From: Chinchilla lanigera
Taxonomy: Eukaryota; Chordata; Mammalia; Rodentia; Chinchillidae
Reading direction: 5' to 3'
DNA length: 64,000 nt
NCBI RefSeq assembly: GCF_000276665.1
Contig: NW_004955446.1
Location: 12,919,626 to 12,983,625 of the forward strand
Shown piece after piece: positions 21,075-33,395 of the stretch. Position numbers and translations under genes: made by a program. Within the stretch, counting starts at the first letter, position 1, and each line of letters starts with the position of its first letter. The notes under the pieces are model-generated. The model searched no databases. It worked only from the letters and a program-made list of their open reading frames with translations, and had not been told where the DNA came from.

Positions 21075-22425
21075 TGCATTGTTTTGTCTTCCCAGCTCAG
21101 CATTTTTCTGAGAAATCTCCTTCCTTTCCCAACTACTGAGGGAGCAGGCATGTTGAATAGCAAGCGCCAAGTCTTGGTAGAGTTCATTGGAAATTAGTAT
21201 TTGCATCCAGAGCAAGTCTCCAAAGCTGAAAAAGGAAAAAAACAAAAAACAAAAAACCGAGGAATTGCCAACAACCATGTTTTTCCCAACAAAAAGAAAG
21301 CCATTCCGCCACAAGACAAAGCTGGCACACAGAGAAGCAGAGGCAAGGGCTGGAGACCGAGGGCTGGTAACTTTCCAGGCCTGGCTCCATCAGTGCCTGA
21401 GGCTCAGCTCTATCTGAACTTGGCTCTGACATGAATTCCAGGAGGCTGCAGTGACTGTCCAGTAAATTCTTCTGTTTTGCCTAAATAAATTTCTATAAGA
21501 ATTATAGTATTTAAAACTAGCATCTACTTAATATATTCTCCAAATTCATGCAGCCTTATTCTTCACAATAAGTGAAAGATTGTTACTCTGTGTTCTTGCC
21601 AGACATGGATACAGGATCTAGAAAAGAGCCTTAATAAAAATTAATCTTTGTAAAAAAAAAACAAAACAAAAAACACCTAAATTGTGTTGGAACATTCTTT
21701 CATAAGTGAAACTTAAACCACCAAAAAAAAAAAAAAAAAAAATACAAGAAATTAGATTAACCTCTTTCCTTTTTCAATTAAAACTAAAAGGAATTCATTA
21801 GCATGAGAACTTTATTTTTCACTAATATATGGGAATGTTCATTATACTATGACTACAGCATAGTTCCTTTATTAAAACAAGTAATTTTGTACAGTTGATT
21901 GGGACATCTGTGAAAGAGTCACTTTATTATGTTTTCATTAGGTTTATTTTCAAAAGATGTATTAGCCTTGTGATAAGTTTCAACAGCCTGGCATTTTGCC
22001 TGAGAAAATGTTTGCTGTGTAGTGTATGAGCAATAAGACTTTTCCTGTCTGTCCATTAACACATATTTTTAAATCTCAGAAAATATTTAGCTTTAATTCT
22101 CATTTACACACTTCTTAATGGCTTTTGATATGTCTTGTGATATAATCTCAAAGACACTTGCTTTACATCAGAGGAGGAAAAACAAATCAACTCTGATGTC
22201 AGCAATTCTTATACTATTTTTGCATACTAGTAGGGGAATGTGTTTAGTTTTCTGTTGCCAAACAATTTACATTAAATATTTAATTTAAGATTGCATTAGG
22301 TATTTATAGCCTCACACATTCTCCACCAGGAACTTAAAAGTGGCTTAGGTAGGTAGCTCTGGCTCTAAATTTCATTAAGTTTGAATCCAGATGTCATCCA
22401 GGCATGACAGTCACCGGGGAAGCTT
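21075..22425. other. No gene recognised; A-rich runs
   Basis: Homopolymer A runs occur near 21652-21680 and 21723-21742. A 20-nt block, CTTAATAAAAATTAATCTTT (21630-21649), repeats an almost identical sequence at 20831-20850. No exon or transposon end is evident. Confidence 0.4.
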
Positions 22426-22426
22426 A

Positions 22427-22759
22427 CTGCAGTTTGGATATGAAATGCCCCATCCCAGATCCTGTGACACTGGGAGCTAATGGTCCCTTCAGGAGATGGA
22501 GCCTAGTGGAAGAAAGCTGGGTCCATCAGTGTGTGTACTTGAGGGTATACTGAGACCCAGCCACTCTTTTTCCCCTCTCTTTTACTTCCTGGCTGTTTAT
22601 GCTCCCATCACAGCATGCTGCCCCACCACAGCCCCCAAAATTGTGGGCCAACTGACCATGAACTGGAAATTCCAAACCATGAGCCAAAATAAACCTTTCC
22701 TTCATCCAAGTCAACTATCTCAGGTATTTTGTTACAATAAGAGGGCTGTGACTAACACA
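22427..22759 (+). mobile_element. Solo LTR, ERVL-MaLR type
   Basis: TGCAGTTTGGATATGAAATG begins the LTR; GAGCCAAAATAAACCTTTCC, then CTCAGGTATTTTGTTACAAT and GACTAACACA end it. No clear TSD. The open frame 22496-22816 inside is LTR sequence and not a gene. Confidence 0.75.
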
Positions 22760-23350
22760 GGCTTGCCAAGGACTGAAACATGCACTATGGAGGTGGCACA
22801 TTCATGTGGCCAGTAAACTGATGCAGCAGGATGAGGCCCTGGTCCTCACCATCTGGACTGCCCTGCTGTGCTGCTTGAGTGTCCTCACATCACGACGTGG
22901 CTTCACCCAGAGTAAGTTATCTAAGGCACAGCAAAGATAGAGGCTGCAATGTTTTTTTGTGATCTAGCCTTGGCTGTCACATTCTGTAATTTCTACAATA
23001 TCCTACTGGTTACCCAGGTTAGCCCTGTTCAATATGGAAAGTGTGACAAAATTGGGAGAAAAAAATAACTGGGGGCCACCCTGGAGCTTTCTTGTTCTTA
23101 CTCTGGGTATTAATGAGGAGAAAATTTTTACATAAAAGGTTTGAGAAATCACTTTTCAAGTGAATACGTATAAGGAAATGTCAATAAAATGAATAATAGT
23201 CATAGATTCTAAAATCAGAAAAAAATCCCAAGATCTCTTGGGGCTAGATTTTGGTTGTGATCTAGGTTCAGGTGGTCAGACTGTTGGTGGGAAACCTAGA
23301 AATTGAAAGCCATACAGCCACTGAGATGGTGCTGCTTCCGACGGCAAAGG

Positions 23351-23747
23351 TGAACTCTATGGCTTGAATGTGTTCCCAAAAGTTCATGTGTTGGAAGGTT
23401 AACCCTCAAAGCAGCAGTGTTGGTGTGTGGGACCGTCCAAAGGCCGAGCACTCTTAAATGCATTTCCTCAGTCCTTATGGGAGTGAGTGAGTTACTATGG
23501 GAGTGGGTTCCTGATAAAAATGGTTCTCCCTTTTTCTCTCCTCTTTACCTCGCTCTCCTCCCCTCCTTAGTCCTCTCCTGCCTTTCTGCCACCTGTCATG
23601 GAATGACCCACCAGGAAGGCCGTTGATAGATGTTAGCACCTTGATCTTGAACTTCCTAGCCTCTTCAACTGTGAGAAGGAAATTTCTTTTCTTTATAAAT
23701 AACCTTGTCTTAGGTATTCTCCTTTAGCAACAGAAAATGGACTAAGC
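23351..23747 (+). mobile_element. Solo LTR, MST/MLT1-like MaLR
   Basis: TATGGCTTGAATGTGTTCCC, AGTTCATGTGTTGGAAGG, GTTAGCACCTTGATCTTGAA, CTGTGAGAAGGAAATTTC, CTTTATAAATAACCTTGTCT and GGACTAAGC follow the MST/MLT1 LTR order in sense orientation. Confidence 0.75.
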
Positions 23748-23749
23748 GG

Positions 23750-26640
23750 CCAGAGTGGAGTGAGATTATTCTGTGGCAGAGGTAGCTGAGGTTCCAATGC
23801 TCTGGTCACTGATGCAGTGAGAGTCAAGAGGCAGGGCTCAGAGGAGTTATCAGAGCTACCAGACGTGAGGGCTTTCATGCCAAGAACTGCTTCCCTAATC
23901 TCTGAAGACTAAATTAGCTGATGTGTTCCTGCAGTCAAAAATTTCAGTGGTGATCATCACAGTCAGAAAGGCGGAGAATGAAGTAATTAACAGCCCTCCT
24001 TAGAGTTCTTCCTGGATTCCAAGCCCAGAGTCATTATTTCAGTCTTTCTAAGAGCTTTGTTAACACCTAATTCCTTGTATTACCTGGTTCTCATAGAACA
24101 GAGTGGTGCTTGTCATTCACACCTGAACTCTATTGCAGAACACTGTCATTTAATACATAAGAATGAGAAAAGCAACCTGATGTCTGCAAACTGGTCTAAC
24201 ACTTCCAACTTGATTATTGGACACTCGCTGCTATTGGGAACCGGCTTGGCCCTTAGAAATGGGCCACAGTCTTCTCCTGCTTGATGTAAACAATTCTGCA
24301 AAACATCAGCATTAGCCAAGGTCATTTTGTTGATCATGATGAATCAAGCAATAAATAAGACCATGCTGCATCATATCCAAACACAGACAAAATCTGAACA
24401 TTGTCCAAACCACAAAAATGACTAAACATCTCCCTGCTTATTGCTAATTCAAAAGACTTCTGCTTATTTATTAAGTATAACTATAGCCTTCTTTCTAGAG
24501 TAGACTTATTTAGATACCCAATCATAGAATTCCCTTTTTCTAGCAGCATCCAGGCCAGACAAAAGCCCTGTGTTCTTCACGCCTCCTCAAATCACCTACT
24601 ACAAGCCCAAATCCTATTAAGCCTTTTCTAATTCTCTTACTTAAGACAGTTTCCTAAAGCTTCCTATAGTGTGTACTTCCTTTGTTTGAGACAAGTACAA
24701 CCCAGCAGACATGCTCCTACTGATCTTTGGCTGAGAGGCACTAATATACATAATTTCATTTGAAAATATCATGATTTTGTAATGTTACATACTATTTATA
24801 CTAGTTTCTTTTTATAAATAAATGAAAAATATAGTGCAGAAATATTACTTTTCTTCTCTTGTGCATTTTTATAAAAGACCACCACAGTGACAGAAAAGCC
24901 ATCAGAGCTGTTTTGTATCACCAAAAGCACAGTAGTCAGAAGTATCAAATGACAAGAAAACTATAAAAGAAAGGGGTGATAGTAAGCACATAGGGCAGAT
25001 AAGAAATGCAGATAACCAACTGCACAGTGAATTGGATAACAATTTCTCAAATGTTCACAATATGCACTTCTGACAGCCAATTACATACAATATTAACAAC
25101 CATCTAACTATATTGCAAAGTACTGTAGATGTTTCAATTTCCATTCAATAAATGAGAAAAACTGAGGTTTCTAAAAGTCCACTTGCCTACATGGCAGAAG
25201 TCTCCCATCTACAAAATAATATTGCTGGCACCCAAACTCAAATTCTTAAAGGCTATGGATTTCTGCAACAGAAACAAAAATCATGTGAGTATTTCTGAGT
25301 AAAAACAAGTGACCTTGTTTTCTAAGTATGAGGTCTTCAGCACTGGCATTGTTCATGAGAATAGAGTGGCATCTATTCAGCAATACTGCATAGAGGGAGA
25401 ACTACTCTAAAGAATATTTTGAGAAATCCTCTCCTCCTACTTAAGGCTGAAGGCCTCATATAGCTAATGGTTTCTTTCCTTTCTCCTAGAAATTATACGA
25501 AATCAACAAAATGAGAATATAAGCTATTACACAAAAATCTGTGTGTATCTCTTTCCTAAAAAATAAATTTCACATGAAATAGGACAGATGTCTCATTGGC
25601 TTTTTAGTGGTAAAATTAAAGAAATGAGAGGAGTTTCTTAGATGGAAGAAATTCCTTGTAATATGTGCAACATAAGTATATAATTAAATGTTATTACCAC
25701 TAATCATTTCTGCACTAGAATGAGTTTTTAAAAGCTTAGGTACTTCTTTCAAACAGCCACCTGCTTGTTATGTAAAAGACTGGAGCCACCCTCTCATTGA
25801 ATCTGGAGAACAAAGCAAGTGTCTGGATCAGCTCTGACAAGAGGGAGAAGATTGGCTTTTGCAAACAGAGTAAAGAAACTAGCATGGTTAATACTTGAAC
25901 ACTGCTTAGTTTTGTGTGGAGAAGACTAAGAAAGAAGCATAATTACTCCTTCACCTGAGACAATAGAACTTGTTCAAAGAACTGCCAGTGGCTCTGAGTG
26001 ATCAAAGAAAGGAGAATGTATGAATTCGTAGTGCATTATTTCTGTGGTTGTCCGTGGCAGAAGTCCAATTTGCTTTGGATTAGGCAAAAAGTAAGCTTTA
26101 CTGGGACGGAATCATGGAAAGGGTAGGAACAGTTAAAATGCGAGGAAAGCAGGGTTGCAAATGGAATTGAGTGGCTGAACCAGTACCTGGACCACAGTAA
26201 CCATTGATTAAATACTGGCTGAATGAAAGAAAGAATGAACTAGAAACTATAATGTTGCTAAGACTCTTCTGGCTTCACTCTTCTTAGAGACTTGTGTTGT
26301 CTATCTGGGCAAAAACACACAGCCACTTTTATTAACAAGGCTTACTGGTATAGATAGCTTCTCTTTCCAGAAAGGACTAATGTTAGCTTCTCTCAGTTGC
26401 AGGTGGAAACATCCCAAGGAAAGTCTGGGCTGGGTGGGATCAGGTGGTCTGCTTCCAGTGAATTAAGGTGGCCAGCATGGCAAGGTCCTGGAAGAATATG
26501 AAAGCACCCACAATAGCCAAGTGAAACTGGGAGAAATGCGGGAGCAGGCACATGAGGTGGGGAAGGAAGAATTTATGAGCTCAGAGTGATGTCATCAATC
26601 TGTAAAAAGGGATGTCATTAGGGATGGCCCTTAGGAAACA
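23750..26640. other. Mostly unique sequence with one MIR
   Basis: Apart from the MIR at 25075-25240 and a possible MIR/L2 tail near 26165-26240, no repeat or exon is recognised. This is one of the longest repeat-poor stretches in the window. Confidence 0.4.
25075..25240 (-). mobile_element. MIR SINE remnant, minus strand
   Basis: The plus strand has ATTCAATAAATGAGAAAAAC, TGAGGTTTCTAAAAGTCCAC and CTTGCC, the complement of the MIR core (polarity: TGAGGAAACTGAGG-type block). Confidence 0.6.
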
Positions 26641-26649
26641 TTTTTCTGT

Positions 26650-26992
26650 GTCTTTATTGGTTCGCTAGTGCTGCCACATCAAAGGATCACACACTCAGCT
26701 TAAACAACAGCACATGGAGGCTTGAAGTCCAAGATCAGGGTATCAACAGGGTTGACTTTTGAGGCCTCTCTCACTGGTTTCTTCTTGTCTTTAACATAGT
26801 TTTGCCTCTGTGCCTGTGTTCTAATCTCCTGCTGTGAGGACACAAGTCATAGTGGATTAGGGTGATCTCATTTTAACTTAAACACTTTCAAGACCTTAAG
26901 CATAATAATCACATTTTGAGGCACTAGGGGTTAGAACTTCATCATCTGAATTTGGGGCAAGTTAAAGGAGCACAATTCAGGTAATAACAATC
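26650..26992 (-). mobile_element. MLT1-type LTR, minus strand
   Basis: TTGGTTCGCTAGTGCTGCCA, GCTTAAACAACAGCACATGG, AAGTCCAAGATCAGGGTATC, CATAGTGGATTAGGGTGATC, CATTTTGAGGCACTAGGGGT and GGAGCACAATTCAGGTAATA are the complement of MLT1 in order. Confidence 0.8.
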
Positions 26993-26999
26993 TGTTAGA

Positions 27000-28535
27000 A
27001 TATCATTGAAGGTTTTCATTATGTAGAATCTTTGTTAAGTTTTTTTCTGACCTATGTACCAAAAAAATTAGGCAGCTTCTTTTTAGATTATTGCCCCTAT
27101 GCTTTGCCCAAATGGTCATGTCTCCTCTTATTTCTGTATCCTCTGGGGTTTATTTGCTAATGTGTAATCCATTTGGAAGAGGTATATGGAACTTTATGCT
27201 GTGAATTTCTACGAGGTCCTATTTTACAGCTGTATTTTATGTCAGCACCTTATGTCTCTGTTTTTCTTTCTTTCCTTTCTGTAACTTGTGTTATCTTAAT
27301 GTATGATGTAAGTTTCTATATACTCTGTACACATCCTTCATAGAATAAAGGGGAGTATTGATGTTTGATAGATAAATAAAATTAATTTATCCACCATATT
27401 TGTATAAGCAGAACATCATTGAGGAAAAGCAGAGGAAGGTTAGATGCTAATAATACATGTCCTTTGCAATCACCTCAAATCTTTTTTGGAAAGAAGAAAA
27501 GCCTACAAAAAGCCATGTAAGTTGAGAAAAAGCAAGATGTGTCACAAAACATTTTAAAAATATCCAACAGTAGCCAGGCAAATCAATGCTTAAAGTAGCA
27601 CAAACTGGTAAAAATAAGCATCCCTAAATTGATTTTTCCATACATTTGCCTGAAGGCAGACAAAGTGGAGAAGGAGTTGGATTGTTGCCAGGCCCGAAGC
27701 ATTTTCTGAGCTCCATCAACTTCAACTAATGGACGATGATGCTATGCTGGCCCTGAGCCAGAAGCCAATGCACTTAGATTTGTTTCTAAAGCTAGCAGGA
27801 GGCAGGCATCACATCAGAAACACAGCACCACAGAGAGTGTTCTTGAGCAACACATGTCTGGAGAGAACTGGCTTCCTGTGATGTCAGCATACAGCACCTG
27901 GCTTCTGCCTAGGAGGCCTCTTGGTATAGAAGGGCAGACCAACCGACACCAAAGAGGGGTACCCCATGGACCTCAACTGAGCCTCCAGATCACCAAGACC
28001 CCCACACTGCAAAGAGCCCAGGTGAAAATTAGCCCCCAAAGCCTGGGAGCCATTAGTTCTGTCTCATTTAGTTAATGTGGTGGACTCACAAATGAACCTT
28101 TAAAGATATATTGAAGATATATTCACTCTTTCTGAATTCTTTGCTTCACAGTATGTCCTGAAATATATTGAGTAGGTTGTCTTGGAATTGATTCCAAAGA
28201 GGTACTTTAAAGGGAATCCAGCAGGTTCCCAAAGAGTTTCTAAATGTAGCAAAGCTATCATGCTCCCAAGCCACTGGAGGCACGTGTATTCTGACATCTT
28301 TTCCTCAAGTTCAAGAGAAGTGGGGAGCGGAGAGACAGACAGACAGTGACAGAGAGAGACAGAGACAGAGACAGAGAGAAGAAGGAAAAGGAAGAGGAAG
28401 ATGAAAAGGAGGAGGAGAAGGAAAGAAAGGAGGAAGGGTATAACATGCACTCTTCTTGATTTAACACAATGGAGCACTGTATCTCCAAGTCTGGGACTTG
28501 AAAATAAGCAATAAAATATACCTCCAATGTGCTTA
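27000..28535. other. No gene recognised; GA-rich tract at the end
   Basis: Unique-looking sequence. A purine tract at 28330-28440 produces Ser/Leu/Phe-rich minus-strand frames that are artefacts of the repeat. Confidence 0.45.
28330..28440. repeat. (GACA/GAGACA)n and GA-rich tract
   Basis: GAGACAGACAGACAGTGACA, then repeated GAGACA units, then AGGAAAAGGAAGAGGAAGAT. Simple-sequence DNA. Confidence 0.9.
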
Positions 28536-28539
28536 TGAA

Positions 28540-28745
28540 ACAGGAAAAAAAGACACTACAGAAAATCTGAGGAAATTTGAGCTTTAGTTAAAAATATATC
28601 AATACTGGTTCATTATTTGTCACAAATATAGCATGCTAAGGTAACCCATTAATAATGGAGAAATTGGGTGTGTGTAGAGAGCTCTCTGTGTTATCCTCTC
28701 AATAATTCTTTAAATTTACAACTCTTCCAAAATAAAACTTAACTT
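28540..28745 (+). mobile_element. L1M 3' end remnant
   Basis: GAGAGCTCTCTGTGTTATCC, TCTCAATAATTCTTTAAATT and CCAAAATAAAACTTAAC match the terminal 3' UTR of old L1M families in sense orientation. Confidence 0.55.
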
Positions 28746-28789
28746 AATATGCACACGATACACACACACATTTCCAATAAATTCTCTTT

Positions 28790-28965
28790 AAAATAATCTA
28801 AGAGGTAAGGGGAGATATTTGTGGGCCTATTGATAAAGAAAATAAGATTGTCCATGACTAATAATTGTTGGAACTGGCTGATGGATACATATATAAATAC
28901 ACTATACTTTCTCTTCTAATTTCATACATGTTTTAAATTCTCTGTAATAAAAAGTTCATAACTAT
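28790..28965 (+). mobile_element. L1M 3' end remnant (second)
   Basis: GGAACTGGCTGATGGATACA, CACTATACTTTCTCTTCTAA, ATTCTCTGTAATAAAAAGTT match an L1M terminal 3' UTR of a different type from the one just upstream. Confidence 0.55.
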
Positions 28966-29004
28966 GCTTTCATTAAACTGAGTACTAAGAAGATATTTGC
29001 ATAA

Positions 29005-29100
29005 AACATTTTATATATATTTTCGCTAAATACATTTTATATATATACCATTTTAGATATACATATAGGTACATATATAAGGTATATATAATGTATATAC
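29005..29100. repeat. Imperfect (TA)n-rich stretch
   Basis: Repeated TATATATA, ACATATAGGTACATATATAA and TATATAATGTATATAC. No further structure. Confidence 0.8.
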
Positions 29101-29149
29101 AAAGTTGTCAAAAAATGTATACATCAGGAAAAGAAAAACTTTTATAAAT

Positions 29150-29425
29150 ATTTTAATACTAAATTTATTGAGACAGCATGTCAAGTTACCTTTGGTCTCT
29201 ACAATTACAAGAGGTGCTCAAAGCAGTGGCCATTAGCATCCAGACATTTATTAATACAGTGAACTGTTGAAGTGTGTATACAGTTTTTGGCAGACAGTAT
29301 GAAATGGTTTTTGCAAGAGATAACTTTATTAGCAATCAGGAACAAGATGAGAATTATAATTTCAGACCATTTTTTACTATATGAGTATGAGCATATTTTA
29401 TTACAACTGAAGAGTAGCATATTTT
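29150..29425 (-). mobile_element. Possible Tc1/mariner-superfamily 3' end remnant
   Basis: The minus-strand frame 29205-29420 ends with INKCLDANGHCFEHLL followed by a stop. This resembles the C-termini of some Tc1/IS630-type transposases (Cys-x-x-x-x-Gly-x-x-Phe-Glu-x-Leu-Leu). The upstream part of the frame is not recognisable. A-rich flanks could be element ends. Family unknown. Confidence 0.3.
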
Positions 29426-30112
29426 ATTGGTGCTAAAGAGGAGAGACTTCTGTTCTGTAGGGCAAGCTGGTGGTCCTGGCATGTCAAAGCACGTGCTTCC
29501 TCACTTCCCTTTCATGGTATGGGTTGTACTAAACCAAGCCCCATTGTTCCACCTCCCTCTGTGATCAGTGGAAGACACTGGCTTCTCCAGATGGGTCAGA
29601 CCCATTGGAGCTACAGCTCTGGAAGAACATTTTTCTCTATGTGATGTTAAACCAGGTGGTTTGAGTTCTGGGCTTGATCTGGGTAAAAGTTCTTTAGTCA
29701 ACTAGGACATGGAACTAAGTCTGATAAGCTCCACTGCACTTTGCCAGCCACACCACTCCTTTGCTAGGACAGAGCCAACAAAGAGATGGTAGCCTGTAGT
29801 CGGAGAGCACTTAGCACCCTTTCTCTGAGAGTGCCTCACTAGGCTCCACTTCTTCCTGTACGCTGAGTGAGAGCCACCAGCATCTGTTCAGGCCCCTAAG
29901 AAATCTGGAGGCCATTCATCCTTGGCAACTCCACCTTTTAATCTTCTGAAATCCAGTAACTCTTCCAGTTCTGCTGACTCTAATCCCTTATCTTCTTTCA
30001 AATCCATTCTTGCCTCCAAACCTCCAGCACCTGCACTATAATATTTCAGAGGTCTCTTTTGCCTACTCTTGCTTTTAACCCCTGCAGGCCACTTTGATGC
30101 TGTGAAAATGAG

Positions 30113-30482
30113 TGTCTTCATCTGTTCATACTGATGTGACAAAATGCAACAGTCTGAGTGATTTATAAATAACAGAAATGCAATCTCATAGTTCACAAAG
30201 CTGGGACATCCAAGATGAAGACACCAGGAGATTTGGTGGCTGGTGCAAGCTGCGGTCTACTTCTAAGATGTTACCTTGTCCTCTGGAGAGTTCTCACATG
30301 CTGAAAGAGTGGAAGCAGATGGCAGCTCTCTAAAGACTCTTATTTGGAGATTAATTTCATTCATGATGATGAAGGCCTCATGGTCCAATGACTTATAAAA
30401 ACCCCACTTTTAATACCATCATCTTAGGAGTTAAGTTCAAATGTATGAATTTTGGAGGAATGCATACATTCAAGCCACAGAC
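30113..30482 (-). mobile_element. MaLR (MST/THE-like) LTR, minus strand
   Basis: TGTCTTCATCTGTTCATACT, TGAGTGATTTATAAATAACA, AATCTCATAGTTCACAAAGC, CTTATAAAAACCCC and CATTCAAGCCACAGACA are the complement of an MST/MLT1-type LTR in order. Confidence 0.7.
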
Positions 30483-30489
30483 ATGCCTA

Positions 30490-31200
30490 ATATGACCATC
30501 TCACATTATATGAGCATCTCACTCAGTTTCTGGAAACTCCTTCCACATTGTCCCACATCCTTCAGAATGAAGACTTTTCATCTTAGTTTGAAATACAGGA
30601 TCATTACTAGTCAGGCTTCTGCCTACTTCTCCTTCATTTCAGGCCCCACTCCTGCACCAAGTTCAACTACTTGTCCAGAATGTGCCTGGCTGCGTGGTAT
30701 TTCTTTGCCTTAGCTTTGCAGTCCCTCATCTTAGAATATTTCATCATTCTCTGTCCTCTAACTGAACACACCCTTATCCTTCCAGAGTGAGTCTGAGCAT
30801 CACCCCTTAAAGAAAACTGCTGTGATTAGCTAGCTAATCGGGGTGCTCCATCTTACTTTCCACTCATGAGATTAGGTGCTCTAATGTAAAAACTGCATGG
30901 CCCAGAGGATGAAAGTTCTCTAGTTTTCAAAACAGCACTGTAAGTGCTCACTCTAACACTCCTCCCTAAGAGTGATCTACCACCACCCCCTTGCATCCCA
31001 GCTCAATCTCCCATCCATGGGAGCCACTGATTGAATTTATAGTTTAGTGGGAAAAGATTCAATGGAAATTTGAATTTATAGACCATGAAGGGTGACACCA
31101 TCTCATTTCTGCCTTGTAACCATCGCACTTAGCATAGTACCTGGAACATATTAGGCACATGATAAATGCTTATTGCATAAACAAAGGCATGAATGATGTA
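30490..31200 (+). mobile_element. L2 LINE 3' remnant
   Basis: A pyrimidine-rich L2 block (AACTCCTTCCACATTGTCCC, CCAGAATGTGCCTGGCTGCG) is followed near 31129 by CTTAGCATAGTACCTGGAAC, ATATTAGGCACATGATAAAT, GCTTATTGCATAAAC. This is the L2 terminal segment in sense orientation. Confidence 0.55.
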
Positions 31201-31204
31201 CTAG

Positions 31205-33215
31205 TTCATTATATTGTTAAATATTGTGCATGTATTTATTTAAGGCATAGTTTGCAAACAAGCCATGTGCTGGAACACCAGAATTTCATATCAGACAAAG
31301 CATGATCCAGTGCAGGGAGCCAAGTTGGCAATTTTCCAGCTGATGACTAATTGCTCTTAAGACCCTCGTTAAAGGCATACTCAGGAAGAGGCACAGGCCA
31401 TTTATGCTGCGCATTTGCTGAAACACAGCTGAGTAGGGAGACCTCAAAAAAGGAGGTCTGTGGAAAATAAGTTATTGTTTCACCCTGTGCTTGGATTTCT
31501 GTTCAGGGAAAGACACTTCCTCTTGCATTTGGGAGAGCCAAATAACACCCTCTGGGTGGTGACAATTGTAATAAAAAACCTAGCATTAGACACATGAAAA
31601 TGTGGCAGCATCCTAGAACTGAGGAAACACTTATTTTGGCACAAGAATTTGGGTGGTAAGCAATCGAAGGTTGGGGCTTGCTTTTGCTGCCTCGTATTCT
31701 GCTGGGATTGCAGTATGAGGGAGGGAGGCCTTTTTGACTTCCAGTTAGTTTATTAAGATACGCTGTAGTTAGTACGGGTTGAATGCTTGCTAACTAGGGA
31801 ATTCTTCAGAAAAGCATAAAATCTACAAAGACTTCAAGCCTCTCTCCCACCCACCACCACCCATACAGTGGCCAGAGAAACTGACAGACAGGGAACATGA
31901 GACAAAAAGAGTTTTTGTCATTTCATTTCCACTAGGGTATTCATCAGCAGGGATATTTGGTTTATTTTTAAAGAACACCAGACCCTAGAAGGCATAAGAA
32001 ATGCATTAGGAAAAGGAGAAGGGAAGGAAAGGAGGAAGAGAGCAAGATCAAGGTCATATCTCTTGAGGAGAGAATTAAAAATTTGGGTTTTGTTTCAAAT
32101 AATGTTCCTATTCCCAACACCATTAGAGCCACAAAAATTTGGAAAAGAAGATCTTCCTGAGGCTTCAGCATGCACAGTGTGTTTATTCTCTCTCCTGTTT
32201 CTTAATTTGGCATTTTCTTTCTCCAAATACGAAATCCAGTAAATGTTCTTTAAATGGAAAGAAAACAGCATTAATGATGCCAAGAAACTTTCCCAGCCAG
32301 CTGGCCAAACCACAAGCATCAAAAAATGTGATTACATTTTAAATAACATAAGCAGCTAAAGAATATCCAATAAAAAAGAGAAAAATTTTAATTTATTCTA
32401 AATCTTACAATGAAAAATATTGTAAGATTGCTTGGAAAAGACAGATGAAAAATAGTAGCTAATCAATGATGGAATTTAGAACCCAGTGTTGATAAAATTA
32501 GGAGCAGGATGTTAGTAATCAATAAACTCTAAACCTGGATATGGGTTCATTACTCTGAGTCCTTTGAAATTCATTCACCAGTGAGAGTCTGAGCTTCTCT
32601 CATTTACAGAATGGAGCCAGGGAGCTGAGATTATGAATGGAGAAACTAAAAATGTTATAAGGTGAAGACATTAGTGCTCTGATCTCCAACTCTTACAATT
32701 TGCTTTAAGCAACAATTGGGGAGAGCAGCAAGCGGACTTAAACCTATAGACATGGTCTTTGTGTCTCTGAATCTGGGGGAAGAAATTAAAGAACCCATAA
32801 AACTCAGGCAACATCTCTTCCAGGAAGTTTTTTCTAACCTGTCCCTATCTCAGCACAGGAAGGCAACCTTAGACTCCTCATCTCATCCAGAAGTGTGATT
32901 TTTTTTTTTTCAAAACATCTGAGAATGTCTCTCTTATCTCATTTTTAAAAGGCAATGAGGTACAATACACAATATGTATATATGTTCTTCCTTAGACTAA
33001 CCGCTTTAAAGGAAGAATGTCTTTACTTCCCAGTTGTCAAATATAGTAGCTAGAATCTAGATGAACTAATTTACATGAATGCTTTCTTTTTTTTTTTTGT
33101 ATCTGAAGAACTCAGGTCACTTTTGTTGTTCTACCCCATGATTATATGATTCTTAGGTTTTCATAATAGCAAATACAATGCATTATTCCATAGTAGATAT
33201 CAGTTAGCAATTTTA
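31205..33215. other. Unique-looking sequence, no gene
   Basis: No repeat family or exon. It contains a perfect 11-bp hairpin at 32401-32429 and a short poly(T) near 32899 and 33088. Confidence 0.4.
32401..32429. repeat. Perfect 11-bp hairpin with 7-nt loop
   Basis: AATCTTACAAT (32401-32411) pairs exactly with ATTGTAAGATT (32419-32429). Confidence 0.88.
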
Positions 33216-33220
33216 TACAC

Positions 33221-33395
33221 CGAGAAGTTTTTCCTAAACTTTAATACTCGTGCAAATCACTTGGGAATCTTGTGAAAATGGTGATTCTCATTCAGCTGGT
33301 CTGGGGAGGGACCTAAGAGACAGCTCTTCTAAAAAGGACCAGATAACACTAATGTTCTTGGTCTATAAACAGTAGTTTAAAGTAGAGTGAATTGA
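33221..33395 (+). mobile_element. MER20 (hAT-Charlie) remnant
   Basis: CCTAAACTTTAATACTCGTG, AAATCACTTGGGAATCTTGT, GATTCTCATTCAGCTGGTCT, GGGGAGGGACCTAAGAGACA match MER20 in sense order. Non-autonomous, ancient. Confidence 0.75.

Noticed and set aside
20832..21314. 160-codon minus-strand frame
   Set aside because: It spans antisense MLT1 LTR and A/T-rich sequence with no domain.
28100..28527. Ser/Leu/Phe-rich minus-strand frames of 89-125 codons
   Set aside because: They arise from the GA-rich simple repeat on the opposite strand.
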